NCBI GenBank assembly: GCA_013433145.1
Contig: CM024170.1
Location: 7,858,366-7,922,365, forward strand
DNA from: Ascaris suum
Lineage: Eukaryota; Nematoda; Chromadorea; Rhabditida; Ascarididae
Direction: 5' to 3'
Length of the DNA stretch: 64,000 bases
In this document: one piece after another, positions 20,182 to 31,460 of the stretch
Layout: every line of letters starts with the position of its first letter
Numbering within the stretch: position 1 is the stretch's first letter
Program-made: the position numbers and the translations under genes
The notes under the pieces: generated by a model
What the model was told of the DNA's origin: nothing
Database searches by the model: none
The model's input: the letters and a program-made list of their open reading frames with translations, nothing else

Positions 20182-22411
20182 CTATTTAGGACAGTCTTCG
20201 AATTTGATGCAGTTTCCTTGAGCGTCACGTACGAAGCCTGCACTAGCGATACATTCACATCGTGGTGGTTTGCATTCCCTGGTACAAGGCACAATTTTTT
20301 GTGCACACGTTCCTTCACATCCTCCACACTTCGTCCATTGCTCGTTTGGCTTGGTACACTTTTCCGCTTCTACAGTCGTAATATTTTTTAGTTTTGCATT
20401 CGTACGGTATCGAGCCTATTATAACTTTTCCTGATGGAGAATACTGGAACAGATTATTGCATGAGGATTTCCTCAAAATTTGGCAAAAAACATATGATCA
20501 TTTGCCATAAATTATACAAATGAAACGTACAAAAATCACCTCTTCTTGGCATCTTTCGTGGACATTCAGAGACCGGCACGCATTTTCCGTCGTGGGTTCG
20601 CCTCATTCCTCTCCCAGGACTGCACTCGCATGATGGCGGTCGACACATCAGTGCACACGGCGTCTGCAAATTTTGCGCCACAAAGTCTTCTCTGATCTTC
20701 CAGTTTGACTTTCGAAACAACAATTTGTCAAGGAAGTGTGCGCGTACATGTCAGTACATATATCCTGGGCATTTCTAAAACCACTAAACATCCAAGTTGT
20801 TATTGCATAGTTTATCGCACGAACGCCTTCTTTTCTGTCATTAATAGACCTTGTTTTCGGAGTTACGATCATTCGAAATCCTCAGAAGTGATTTAAATTT
20901 TGGGATGACCCTTTTGGAATAAAATGGCGGAAGAAAGAAAAACGCATCAAAGTTCTCACAAGACTTCGTTACATTAACGTGTCATGTACCATGGCTGCGC
21001 ATATTTTCACTAATTGTTCTCTGGCAGATCACCAAATTTTTTCTGTCGTGACTAACTTTCGTATGCAGATAAAAGAATGAAGAAATTTTATCTCAGAATA
21101 AAAGGTGAAAACTTATCCAGTGAATATCAATCTGTCGAGAGAATCAAAGCACCTCGTCTCATCTTTCGTCTAAATATGTGATAACAAACGCGCGTCGAAA
21201 GAAATAGTATGCCAGCACCATTGCATAGTTGGATGAACAGGTTTCATGAATCACAAGCAAAACATAAACATGGCTGTGATTGATGTTAAATGCGATTTGA
21301 ACGGTTGCTAAATACTTGAGTTTTTTTGCTAGTAAATTTAAACTCTTCTGCAACTTCTATTGAGGTTTTTAAATCAAATTGAAAGTGCCAAAAAAATTCG
21401 CCGTAATTTTCTGCAACATTCGTTAAATTTTTTTTGTCTCAAACTTTGGTGCTCGAGTTGAAATGGGTCAGACGGACAGGCGGACGGGGTCATATGTCAC
21501 CTTAGCGCGCTTTGCACGGAGTAAGATAAAATGAACTTCGGAATATTCGGCTGTCTACGATGAATAGAAGAGGAAGCTATAACGTTCCTGAAAAGGATAT
21601 GCAAAGGACGCTAAGTACCAGCAAAACAATTCATTCAAAAGGAGAGTATTAATGTGCCATACTTTTTCATCCTGGCCACATTTCAGCTCACAACCTGTAC
21701 ACTCGGTCCAAACCTCGTTTTTACCGCATGGTTTGCGAGCACTCGCATAGGTAACCAGTATCTGAAATTCGTGCCACTTCACTCTATCGTATGAAAGGCA
21801 AGGAGGAACTCTGAAGGAGTTGAATGACAACTACCTGGTTCGCTTTTAACAGATAGGGCTTGTATGGAAGAAACGAGAGAGAAAGAAAACCTGGAGGAGA
21901 GGGAGGGAGAAAGGACAACTCGTATGTGCGCATAGAAAAAGAAAAAAAAAGATCGAACGGACGAAGCAAAGCCTTATTGATGACTAGTTATCACTCATAC
22001 GTTGTTGATTTGGAAATGGAAGATTTTATTCGGTAATCAAAGGCTTATAAGAGGCTACTGAGACATATCGGTTAATTATTGTTGCAGCATATTCATTACA
22101 ACTGAATGAGCATCGAAACACAGTAGAAGTGTGGATGACATTAACTGCAATCTGTGTTCCCTTAGGGGTTGTTTAATCCTCTAGGAGGATAGATTGGCAA
22201 ATTTCGCAAAATGCTGAAAAATTGCAGTTTCGAAAGCGTTGGATTAACGAAGCGAAGCGCGGCTAAACGGATTGTTCTTCGCATGGTCCTACTGCTGATC
22301 TTAGCAGCCCCAGCCCACCTCAGCCTCGAGAAAAATTTTTAAGGACTTCACATATGTGACTATAACTGAGCAAAAAAAAAAACTCACGAAGAATACAACC
22401 GCCGAAAACAT
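20182..22411 (-). CDS. TIL gene B: precursor of the Ascaris trypsin inhibitor (ATI) with an elastase-type TIL domain
   Basis: Exons on the minus strand: 22388-22411 (MFSAVVFF), 21663-21761, 20540-20663, 20182-20369. All have GT/AG borders and phases 0, 0, 1, giving 144 residues. Residues 1-16 form a split signal peptide (MFSAVVFF + ILVTYASA). Domain 1 (residues 17-82) has ten cysteines. Its reactive loop C-A-L-M-C puts Leu at P1, as in Ascaris chymotrypsin/elastase inhibitors. Residues 78-82 are KMPRR, a furin-like cleavage motif. Residues 83-144 begin [12 protein letters not shown] and end KFEDCPK. By recall they equal the classical 62-residue ATI, whose reactive bond Arg31-Glu32 is here in the loop C-T-R-E-C. 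The precursor should yield two secreted inhibitors against gut serine proteases of the host. The start was chosen because the ATG follows a TATA box and gives the same 8-residue exon as in all paralogues. Confidence 0.93.
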
Positions 22412-22472
22412 TCGGAGAGTGTTCTGCAGAGAGAAGTGCAACACAACTGTCGGCAAGCACTTTTCGTCAGCG

Positions 22473-22480
22473 TTTATATA
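22473..22480 (-). promoter_or_regulatory. TATA box of TIL gene B
   Basis: TATATAAA on the minus strand, about 62 bases before the ATG at 22411. It is followed by CGCTGACGA, the same downstream bases as in gene A. Confidence 0.65.
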
Positions 22481-24002
22481 GGTGCATTCTGAACTTCGTT
22501 AACCAAAATAAATGTGAGCAGAACGTTCTCGTCCTTCTGCTTGCTAGATCACGTCACTCAAAAAATACCTCAATCAATATCACGCAAAAAATAAACGCTT
22601 TTTTCTGAAACTTGCTCCTCGATATAATTCATCAAATTCAAAGCATGGAGATGCCGCTGATGACGGCATGTATGGGAGACAGCATGTATGCGTACCCTCT
22701 GCACTCGACCCATTTCTACTGCGCCAGAATCAAAGTTTTATAGTCCGCTACCGTGGACGCTACGTAGCCTTGATCTCAACCTGCTGTTGTTTTGGAACCA
22801 CAGCGATTTGCATAAAAGTGTTGTACCCAATTCCTCATCCCTAGAAGCCTTTAGGCCTGCCGCAAGTGAACTTTTCCTCGTTCTTCCCCCGCACCCTTGG
22901 TTAATCGTATTTCCATATTTTATGTGTTGTCATTGAAAAGCGTTGCGATCCATTTATTCACTTCACCTTGTCATACATGATGGTTAGCTTCTTCTATTTT
23001 CATTATAACAGCACCTTTAGCGTAGATGTATCAAGCACTATCAACGTCAATAAGCCATTACATAATTATACGATCAAACGCGAATCATGCATCAAAACCC
23101 ATTGTTGAAATGATTCAGTTCCATTGTGAGGTCCATAAACAGACTGCATACTCGAAAACTGATCTATTCTTTCAAGGAGTCACATTGAATTGCGGCTATT
23201 TGATGTCAAAATTAGTTTGTGACTCACAAAAGTAATATCATTAGTAGACGAAAGAAGTTTCATAAGAATCAGTCACAATATACGTCATGGAGTTGGAGAG
23301 GAACTGTTTGTGCTCTAGTTCTTGAACAAAATCGTTGTCAATAAAGCCCTCATATGTTACGGAGTGCTACGGACGAGCTCGAATCTGTAGATTAAAGTCA
23401 GACGAGAGGCAAGAAATGATAGGAGGTCCTAACAAATCAGCACATTTTGTGACTGCATGATCCTTTTGGCAAAGAAAAATGCTCTTAACATGACATCTAC
23501 TAAGGACTAAGTCACTGTCGCCATGTTCATCTTCTTCGACCCTTCCTGCCCTTAACTCCATTTCCATACTTTTATTTCTAGATAGCCATGAAAGCAGCAC
23601 TTAATACCATCGACTTTGTCGTTCGCATATCAGCGGAGTAGTCTATCGTTTGACTCAACCCGACAAGATAAATCTAGCTATACGCAGCATAGATTTGTGC
23701 AGTCATGATTATGCCCTCCGGCAATGCTCCATTTTAGCGGGCGTATAAGGACCCCGGGAGGTAGAAACGCTGTTAATGGCGTACTAGTTCAGTAATAGAA
23801 CTATGTTTCAGCTCGGAAGTTGTTTGATTCAGAGCATGGGCGAGCGCGTTTGCTTGCGTCAGTTGTGCAAAAAGATGAATGCTAACCAATGAGGGGGTGG
23901 TGAACCTGAGATTGAGGACATGGAAGTGAAATTTGGCTCAGGGCGTGTATTTATGCTTTTCGAGTCAAAATATAACTTTTTTTTTCTGAAAGGAAATCCA
24001 CA

Positions 24003-24060
24003 GCCTCGGTAGCATAATGACTGATGCGCTAAACCCCAGTAGTGGTTCGCTTCTGGGGAA
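24003..24060 (+). other. tRNA-like sequence, possible SINE head
   Basis: It reads GCCTCGGTAGCATAATGACT, then GTGGTTCGCTTCTGGGG. TAGCATAATGACTGA resembles an A box and GGTTCGCTTCT a B box, about 33 bases apart. A GCAT/ATGC D-stem is possible, but no clear anticodon stem forms. A working tRNA is therefore unlikely; a tRNA-derived SINE fragment is the better guess. Confidence 0.25.
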
Positions 24061-24531
24061 GGAGAGCTGTAATTAAGACAATGATGCATTTTGATGGAAG
24101 TCGATGAGGAGATTATGATTAGATGGAGGCCAACATGAATACGCGAGTTTTCCTCACGCTATCTTTACTCAGGAACGAATCGTGGATGTGGTAGATAATC
24201 TTGTAACTTCAACTGTACGGCGGTGAAACTAGGGAGTCCAAGAAGGTGGTAGCCAGCTTGCGAGGAGTGCAGGAGGGCGGAGCCCTTTGATGCTAAAATT
24301 GGGGCTTAAATAAGGCCACACTATTCAGTAAAGTGATTTGCTTATTTCTTTCAGCAATTTGGCATATTTCTTCTTCTCAGCTCTTTACATAACGTTATCT
24401 CCTTTCCTCTCTTATGTCTGCTGTGCAGACTTTTTTCCTCATATCATCAAATAACCGATTTTCCTGGATCGGAGAGCTAGGCTGTGATCTAGCTATGGAA
24501 CCAACATCGAAATGTTTCGATATAATTAGGA

Positions 24532-24850
24532 ATGAACTCTCTTTCAAAAACAAAGTTACGTGAATGTTTCGAATTGCCCGATCAGGACGAAAGGTTGGAA
24601 ATAGCAGACATAATAGTTGACAGCGTGAAGCGCTCGCTAGCAAAACGTGATGGCTGGCACAGTGAGCTTCAGACGAAGGGCAATATATCTGTCATCGCGT
24701 TTTCAGTTCTTAGGCTATTCTAGTTTCGGAATGCCGATGGCGCTAGTTGGTTCCATAAGCGAGACGATGGGGCGTAAACGCGTGCATCCGCATCGCGATC
24801 GCTGTTGGGAACAACCTCAACTGTCCCTCGTCATATCTTCACTAGAGTAA
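24532..24850 (+). CDS. Possible short gene or exon pair, unknown
   Basis: One frame reads MNSLSKTKLRECFELPDQDE... then ADIIVDSVKRSLAK, which has a coding-like, charged composition. Near 24648 the frame could pass by a short intron (donor AAAAC|GTGATG, acceptor CGTTTTCAG at about 24701-24709) into GMPMALVGSISETMGRKR. The joint is a guess. No family is recognised. Confidence 0.2.
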
Positions 24851-26629
24851 TCCGATTTCAAAAGGTCTTGAAAGTGATGCAGAACGTGGAATATTGGTGA
24901 TGATTTAGAAACACATGGATGGTTGGAGGATGTTGTAACAGATGGCTGGTTTTCATCAGAAAGAAAAAATTGGACTTGTTCCTTCTGTATATGTTGAATG
25001 ACAATTAAGGCAGGCTGTTTGTCATCAGCCGTTATATTTTCTGATTGGTTTTCTGCTTATCCCTTCCCTGCGCAAGGAATGTCGATGGCTTGCATAGACT
25101 ATCAATGCTCGCCTTACTCCTCCCCTTCTCCTCCACCGTTTCGCAGGAGTAGGAATTACTCGACAAACAGAGAGATATAAATAAATAAACAAACATGTGT
25201 TGGATAAACGATTAAACAAGTGAATTGATAGAGGAGTGCGTAAACAAGCAAAAAGTTCATAAAAGTTCAATAGATAGAGGAAGATGAACCTGAGATATGT
25301 GGGTAGTGAGAAAAGGACAGAAAAGTGAGTACTATCGTTAATTTAAAGAACAACAGGAGCAAGATGAGAAAAAAGGGAACGCAAAGTGTGAAAAGGCTCT
25401 CAGAAAATTGTAGTATAAGTAAGGAATGATGGAAAAGAAAAGGCTATAAGAAATAGTACTTACTCAGAGACAAAAAAAGTGACCACGTTTCGGCCCTCAT
25501 CCGTTCATGTGAGCGATTGAATTATGCGCAGCCATCATCACAACGAAACGCATAATCGTTTAGTATAGGTAGTGGTGGGAACGAAATAACTGTACGTGTT
25601 AAGCTACATTAAGACGAAGTAAAGGAGATTAAATACTGAACTTAGGTACGTTCGGAGTGACTTCACCATTAAGCATTCCCTCGCAAATTTTGTAGAAATC
25701 TCATAGAAAGGACGCATACTGGGATCCTCTACAAACTACTTCTTTACAAATGCCCACTGCTTTACCTATACGAACTTTCATCTGCGAGAGTGTGGCATCT
25801 GCTAATTTAGACACAGAGTGGCTTGAACACCTTATTTCGCTTTCAAAGGGCACGTCCTTTCGACGCTTCTGAAATCCGCCGCTCAGCGCACTCAAAAACT
25901 ATTTGGCCGGAAATGCCCACATTATATTCCTCACCAGTGCATCTACTCTACAGTATCACTTTCGCTACGTTGCAGTAAATATACATTTTAAATACGAAAT
26001 GGGCTGTCAAAACTTTCTAGTGAACGAGGCAAACATTCATTCAGTCGACTGATGGACGGAGAGGAAGGCCTGCGAACTACATCTACTGTAGTTATCGTCG
26101 AAAATGAAATAGGAAGATAATTTTCATTGAGCTCGATCTTCCCATCGAATAATCTTTTCATCAGCAGCCAATCTATGTAGCTGTGAACTGATGAAACTGA
26201 GAATTCGGCAGCCGTAATTGTGTTATAAGGTATTGAATGTCTTCTTCCCTCGTCAGCTAAAAAAATTCATCATACGGAAGCACTTAGTGCAAAATTTCTC
26301 CTAAAGGGGAAATATTGACGTATTTTCTCCTCCGTTCGTCCTTCTTTGTCGACCTCGCAAGGATGGAGATATACGACTGGATGCTCCTAGTGCTTGTTGA
26401 AATTCTCAATCATTTCCTCGCATTAACTCATGCCATTACACATTCAGCCACTTTAATAATAGATTCAATTGCACAAAGCAAGATTTCGATATATTCTAAT
26501 ATTTGCAACCGCTACTACTGGCTGAACTTTTCAACCCAAAACCGAACTCATTGACGCGTCTTTGCCGGCAAAAAGACTAAAGAAGAAACCACCGTAAAAA
26601 ATATCACAATGAACGGTGCATCTGAACGG

Positions 26630-26842
<213 letters not shown>

Positions 26843-27639
26843 CTATAAATGCGTGTTATCAAAATATGCCACTCATACGAATTATGGAGAGTTCATAGAA
26901 CAGAAATAACTTTTTGTGTAGCATTCTGTGTGAAAGCTATGCCTGTCGAACTGAGAGCGCATTTCAAACTCGAAGTTCGGCTCTTTGCTTTAGTCTTCAG
27001 CAGAACTAATAACTTTATCTATTGTAAAATTCGTCCGTGCTTCCTCATGTTGATCGATGGAGACAGAGTAAGGAATGAGTTGTTATGCGTTAAAGTCCTG
27101 AACTTCCTGATTATATTGTCGTAAATAGCTGTCATTCACCTCTTGTTTTGCAGCCGACTGAATCGTTTCAATTTCCTGTTCTTCGCTGGTCGCACTGGCA
27201 AGTCATCGTATTCCGCAGCATTAGATTCTTATCACATAAACTCCTAATTGCTTCGCACTGATTGATTGTTATCGTATCAAAGTTCTGACTGCTTTACACT
27301 CGTCGGACGTTCAGTGCTGCTCATCATTTTTTGAAGATGTGTCCATTAGGTCATCGTCTCTTCATGAATCTGTACCATTGAAGATCCTCTCTTAGCCATA
27401 ATTTGTAAATAATATACATTGCTGATGGTTTTGACCTCCATCACAGCCGTTTCTAAACCATTTCAAACATTAAAGTGGATCGTTGCAGAAATTGATAGCA
27501 GTTGACAGCTGCGATGAAAATTTTCATCGGTGATGATGTAGGAATCGTTCAACTAACTTTTACGACTGCTAAACTTCTTATAACTAGGACAGATTGTCAA
27601 TAATAAAGTTAGTTGATAATCTAATAATTCGTGGATTCT

Positions 27640-27645
27640 TTTATT
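27640..27645 (-). terminator. poly(A) signal of TIL gene C
   Basis: AATAAA on the minus strand about 36 bases after the TAG at 27681-27683, which matches the short 3' UTR of gene B. Confidence 0.7.
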
Positions 27646-27680
27646 AGAGCAACTGGTTATATCACAGAGCAATTATACAC

Positions 27681-30439
27681 CTATTTAGGACAGTCTTCGA
27701 ATTTGATGCAGTTTCCTTGAGCGTCACGTACGAAGCCTGCACCAGCGATGCACTCACAGCCTGGTGGTTTGCAAACCCTGGTGCAAGGAACAAATCTTTG
27801 TGCACACGTTCCTTCACATCCTCGACACGGTGACCACTGCTCATTTGGTTTCGCACATTTTCCCACTTCTGTAATCAGAATTTTTTCTTCTCTTTATATT
27901 CTACGACATTCAGGCAATTCTGTTAGGATTCCTACAGGTGCAGAATACTGGAGTTGGTTATTGCAGAAGGATTTCATTAAAACTCACTCAGTAAAATTAT
28001 GAGATCATTTGCCACAAATTGTACAAATGAAACGTACAAAAATCACCTCTTCTTGGCATCTTTCGTGGACATTCAGAGACCGGCACGCATTTTCCGTCGT
28101 GGGTTCGCCTCATTCCTCTCCCAGGACTGCACTCGCATGATGGCGGTCGACAATTAGCTGTACACGGCACCTGCAAGTTTTACGCTGCGAATCCTCTTTT
28201 GTTTCAGCAGTTTGGCTGTCGAAACGCATACCTAGTGCAGGTAATGTGCCTATCTGGCACTTTCAGTTATACGATCATCAGGTTTCAAACTTCTGACAGA
28301 GGATTAACCATGCATTATTTTTCTCTCTCCAACTCACCCAATTATTAATGTTTTGCATTGCGTGAATTCCTGAAATTTGTCTATATAGGACACAAGATAA
28401 TACAGAGAACAATGCCACAATAAGGTTTCTGCAAACGGTTGTTCGAGCAAACAAAGATGGATGTGTTAGGTGCCATTGCTTTGTGGGTTTTCAGTATTCA
28501 TTCCCTGACGTTACAGCAATTTCAACCGTATTGATTAACTCCTGCGCAGAGATAAAGAGAAAGCGAAATATCGCGTAAGAAGGTTGTGAAAATCATCCAG
28601 CGACTATAATCTATAAGGAGAGTTAAAACATTCACTCCGTCTAATACGTGATTGAATGACCAATTGTGAAGAAAAAGTGCAGAAGCATGTCGAGAAAGCC
28701 GCAATGACTCACCACCGTTGCTTACTACTCGCTAGACAAACCGGTTTCATAAATTACGAAAAGAAAAAATCAAAGATGCCGAAGAAGGCGGTCGCTTTTT
28801 CTTCTTCTAAAGAAATCCACTTCCTTATAGTCTGATCGACGAAAAATATATTTAAATATATTTCGACAAACTGCAAAATGCGTGCAACCTCGTCAGTATT
28901 CTCGCGCCCTTCTAAAAGTTTTTTAATCGTCTTGAAAATTCCTCTGAAAACTTACCCTTTGTTCGGGTGGTACCTGTCAAATTTTTTGCACCTGGCTTCG
29001 GTGGTACCGAGATGATGCAAATCAATCAGACAGCCAGATAGGTCATGTGTCACCTTACCGCGCTTTGCAGCTACACATTTCCAAAGGGAGTAAGAATAAA
29101 ATGAACTTCGGAATATTCGGCTGTCTACGACGAATAGAAGAGGAAGCTATAACGCTCCTGAAAAGGATATGCAAAGGACGCTAAGTACCAGCAAAACAAT
29201 TCATTCGTAAGGAGAGTAGTGATTTGCCATACATTTTCATCCTGGCCGCATTTCAGCTCACAACCTGTACACTCGGTCCAAACCTCGTTTTTACCGCAGG
29301 GTTTGCGAGCACTCGCATAGGTAACCAGTATCTGAAATTCGTGCAACTTCACTCTCTCGTATGAAAGGCAAGGAGGAACTCTGAAGGAGTTGAATGACAA
29401 CTACCTGGTTCGCTTTTAACAGATAGGGCTTGTATGGAAGAAACGAGAGAGAAAGGAACCTGGAGGAGAGGGAGGGAGAAAGGACAACTCGTATGTGCGC
29501 ATAGAAAAAGAAAAAAAAAGATCGAGCGGACAAAGCAAAGCCTTATTGTTGACTAGCTATCACTCATACGTCTTGAAGTTGAAACGGATGGTTTTATTCA
29601 GGTGTTCATAATGCGACAACCACAGTTCATTGATGACCGGTAAGCTATCATTGCCGCACATTCCTCACAAATAAATTTGGATCGAAATATCTTCCAATAT
29701 GAGAGGGATAAGAGTGCAGTCCGCATTTACTCTGGATTTTCAGTGATATTCTCTGAACCAATCGTATGCGAGAAATACAAAGTACATTCTGTGGCCTCTT
29801 TTTCCTTTCCAATACTCCCAATAGTAAAGCTGTCCGCAAATATGAGCGCGAAAAATGATCCTAGATTTCACTTCACTAAAGCTAACAGATCGGCAACCTC
29901 TGCAAAAACATTGACAGAAACCTCAATATTTTATTGTCGTATAACTCAACCGATCATAGAAAAAAAAACTCACTCGCAAAACTGCGCATCTCTGAATTTC
30001 AGCATTTATCGGACAGAAAGTGGTGCCTGGAGATTGCCAAATAGATTAGATTATACTCATCAGATTTTGCCAACCTGGCCTTTCAGGCTCGTTATTTGAT
30101 GTTAACGGATCGAGAGGCGGTCCTATACAAGGATGCTGAGATGTGAAATCGCCATTTTGGGTTCTTCCGAAAATTGCTGTAGAGGCATGAAAATTGCGAA
30201 AGCTACAGACAAATGCTCAACCGAAATAGTTTACGAGGTTCAAGGCTCCAGCACTGACGAAAATGCGACTTCCAAGAACCAAAAGTAACTAGATATACTT
30301 TCCTTAGCACGCTCAACTAAATGTTCTCAATGCCCCTACCTTACCTCGCTGATGCTATCCGAAGATCCCTCAGGGTCCTCGGGTATGTCACTGTCATCGG
30401 ACAAAGACAACTCACGGAGAGCACAATCGTCGAAAGCAT
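27681..30439 (-). CDS. TIL gene C: two-domain serine protease inhibitor precursor
   Basis: Exons on the minus strand: 30416-30439 (MLSTIVLS), 29233-29331, 28047-28170, 27681-27868, giving 144 residues, phases 0, 0, 1, with canonical borders. Signal peptide MLSTIVLS + ILVTYASA. Domain 1 has ten cysteines and a reactive loop C-T-A-N-C (likely P1 Ala), so it differs from gene B (Leu) though exon 2 is almost the same. KMPRR at the joint is a likely cleavage site. Domain 2 starts [15 protein letters not shown] and ends KFEDCPK. Its loop is C-T-R-V-C with P1 Arg, so trypsin or a trypsin-like protease is the expected target. It is a close paralogue of gene B from the tandem duplication. Intron 1 (about 1.1 kb) is longer than in B and contains an open antisense stretch (29677-30099) that I regard as chance. 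Confidence 0.93.
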
Positions 30440-30502
30440 TCCGAGAGTGTTTTCGGTAGACAAGTGAGGCGCTGACAATCTGCGAACACTTTTCATGAAC
30501 GC

Positions 30503-30508
30503 TTTATA
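30503..30508 (-). promoter_or_regulatory. TATA box of TIL gene C
   Basis: TATAAA on the minus strand about 64 bases before the ATG at 30439. The next bases (GCGTTCATGAAAAGTG) resemble the gene B promoter (CGCTGACGAAAAGTG) with changes. Confidence 0.6.
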
Positions 30509-31460
30509 TTCGTGCCTTTTTAAACTCTCTAGATGAGAGGAGTGAGAGCGGAATGTTTTCGTTCTTCTGATTGCTACATCGCATCAAACGGTGTCACATC
30601 TATAACAAATATTTTTTGATAGCACTCTTTGCAACAATTGATCGATTTCGAAAAAAGAATATTATTGACGATGATGCTAAAGAAGAAAAACAACTAGGCA
30701 TACGCTGAGCAATCGACTTAATTCAAGACTGCGGAGTCCCAGTGCGGCCACTATGTGCACCATCTCATTTTGAGAGCCTTCTTAACACAACCATGTTTCG
30801 TAGGAAACGAAAGTGATTCGTGTGAAGCTCTATCTGTGTTCACTGGCTCTTCTCACTCTTATACATGTTGAAAGCAACGCTTATCCCATTGTTGCCGTGC
30901 ACTACTCGGAGTTCCTTATTTTATTTACCGTCATTAAAAGTGGTACGGTTCACTTATCCAATAAAGTTTGTTACACAGTGCTATAGAAAGTATGTTATCT
31001 TCCGTCATTCTCTCTACAGTCACATCTCGATTGTATTTCTATCAAACGCAGTCGACCTGAAAAATTCGCTGCGTAAACTTGTGATTACAAGTAAAGACCA
31101 TGACATGGAACTAAATGATAAGATATAGCGGTCGCGGATGTGCATAGCATCACTAATGTTGCTCAGTTCCATTGTGAGGTTAGCAAACGGACCACTTACT
31201 AGAAAACTGGTCCATTCCTTTAAAGAGCCTATTAAGTCGTGTTCATGTCGAGATGACGTCATAAAATGGTGATGGTTTCGGTCGAACAAATTGATTCTTG
31301 AAACTGAGGTCGATTGTAGATGTTGATGGTTCAGAAGATTCAGCGTTAGCATGCATCATAGGATGTGTGCACACTGAAACTATTTATTTTTCGCTTTGGA
31401 TGAAATCGTCGTCAATAGAGCTCTGAGATGCTGCAGAACAAAAAGAGCGAGCTCGAAACG

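Larger units (their letters stand above)
23421..26217. other. Spacer between duplication units B and C
   Basis: This stretch has no counterpart beyond unit C. It contains a tRNA-like pol III motif at about 24003-24060 and a possible coding stretch at 24532-24850 (both listed separately). The rest is AT-rich with no recognisable gene. Confidence 0.4.

Noticed and set aside
21784..21969. Alternative first exon of gene B starting [15 protein letters not shown]
   Set aside because: The same region in gene C has an indel that breaks the frame, and the 24-bp signal exon at 22388-22411 explains the gene better.
24003..24060. Genuine tRNA gene
   Set aside because: A and B box-like stretches exist, but no anticodon stem or full acceptor pairing can be drawn.
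27662..27856. Frame ending [13 protein letters not shown] in genes B and C
   Set aside because: It is the +1 shadow of the true TIL exon 4. Only in gene A does a base deletion bring this frame into use.
29677..30099. 140-codon open frame antisense in intron 1 of gene C
   Set aside because: No recognisable family, lies inside an intron, and is not kept in the intron of gene B.
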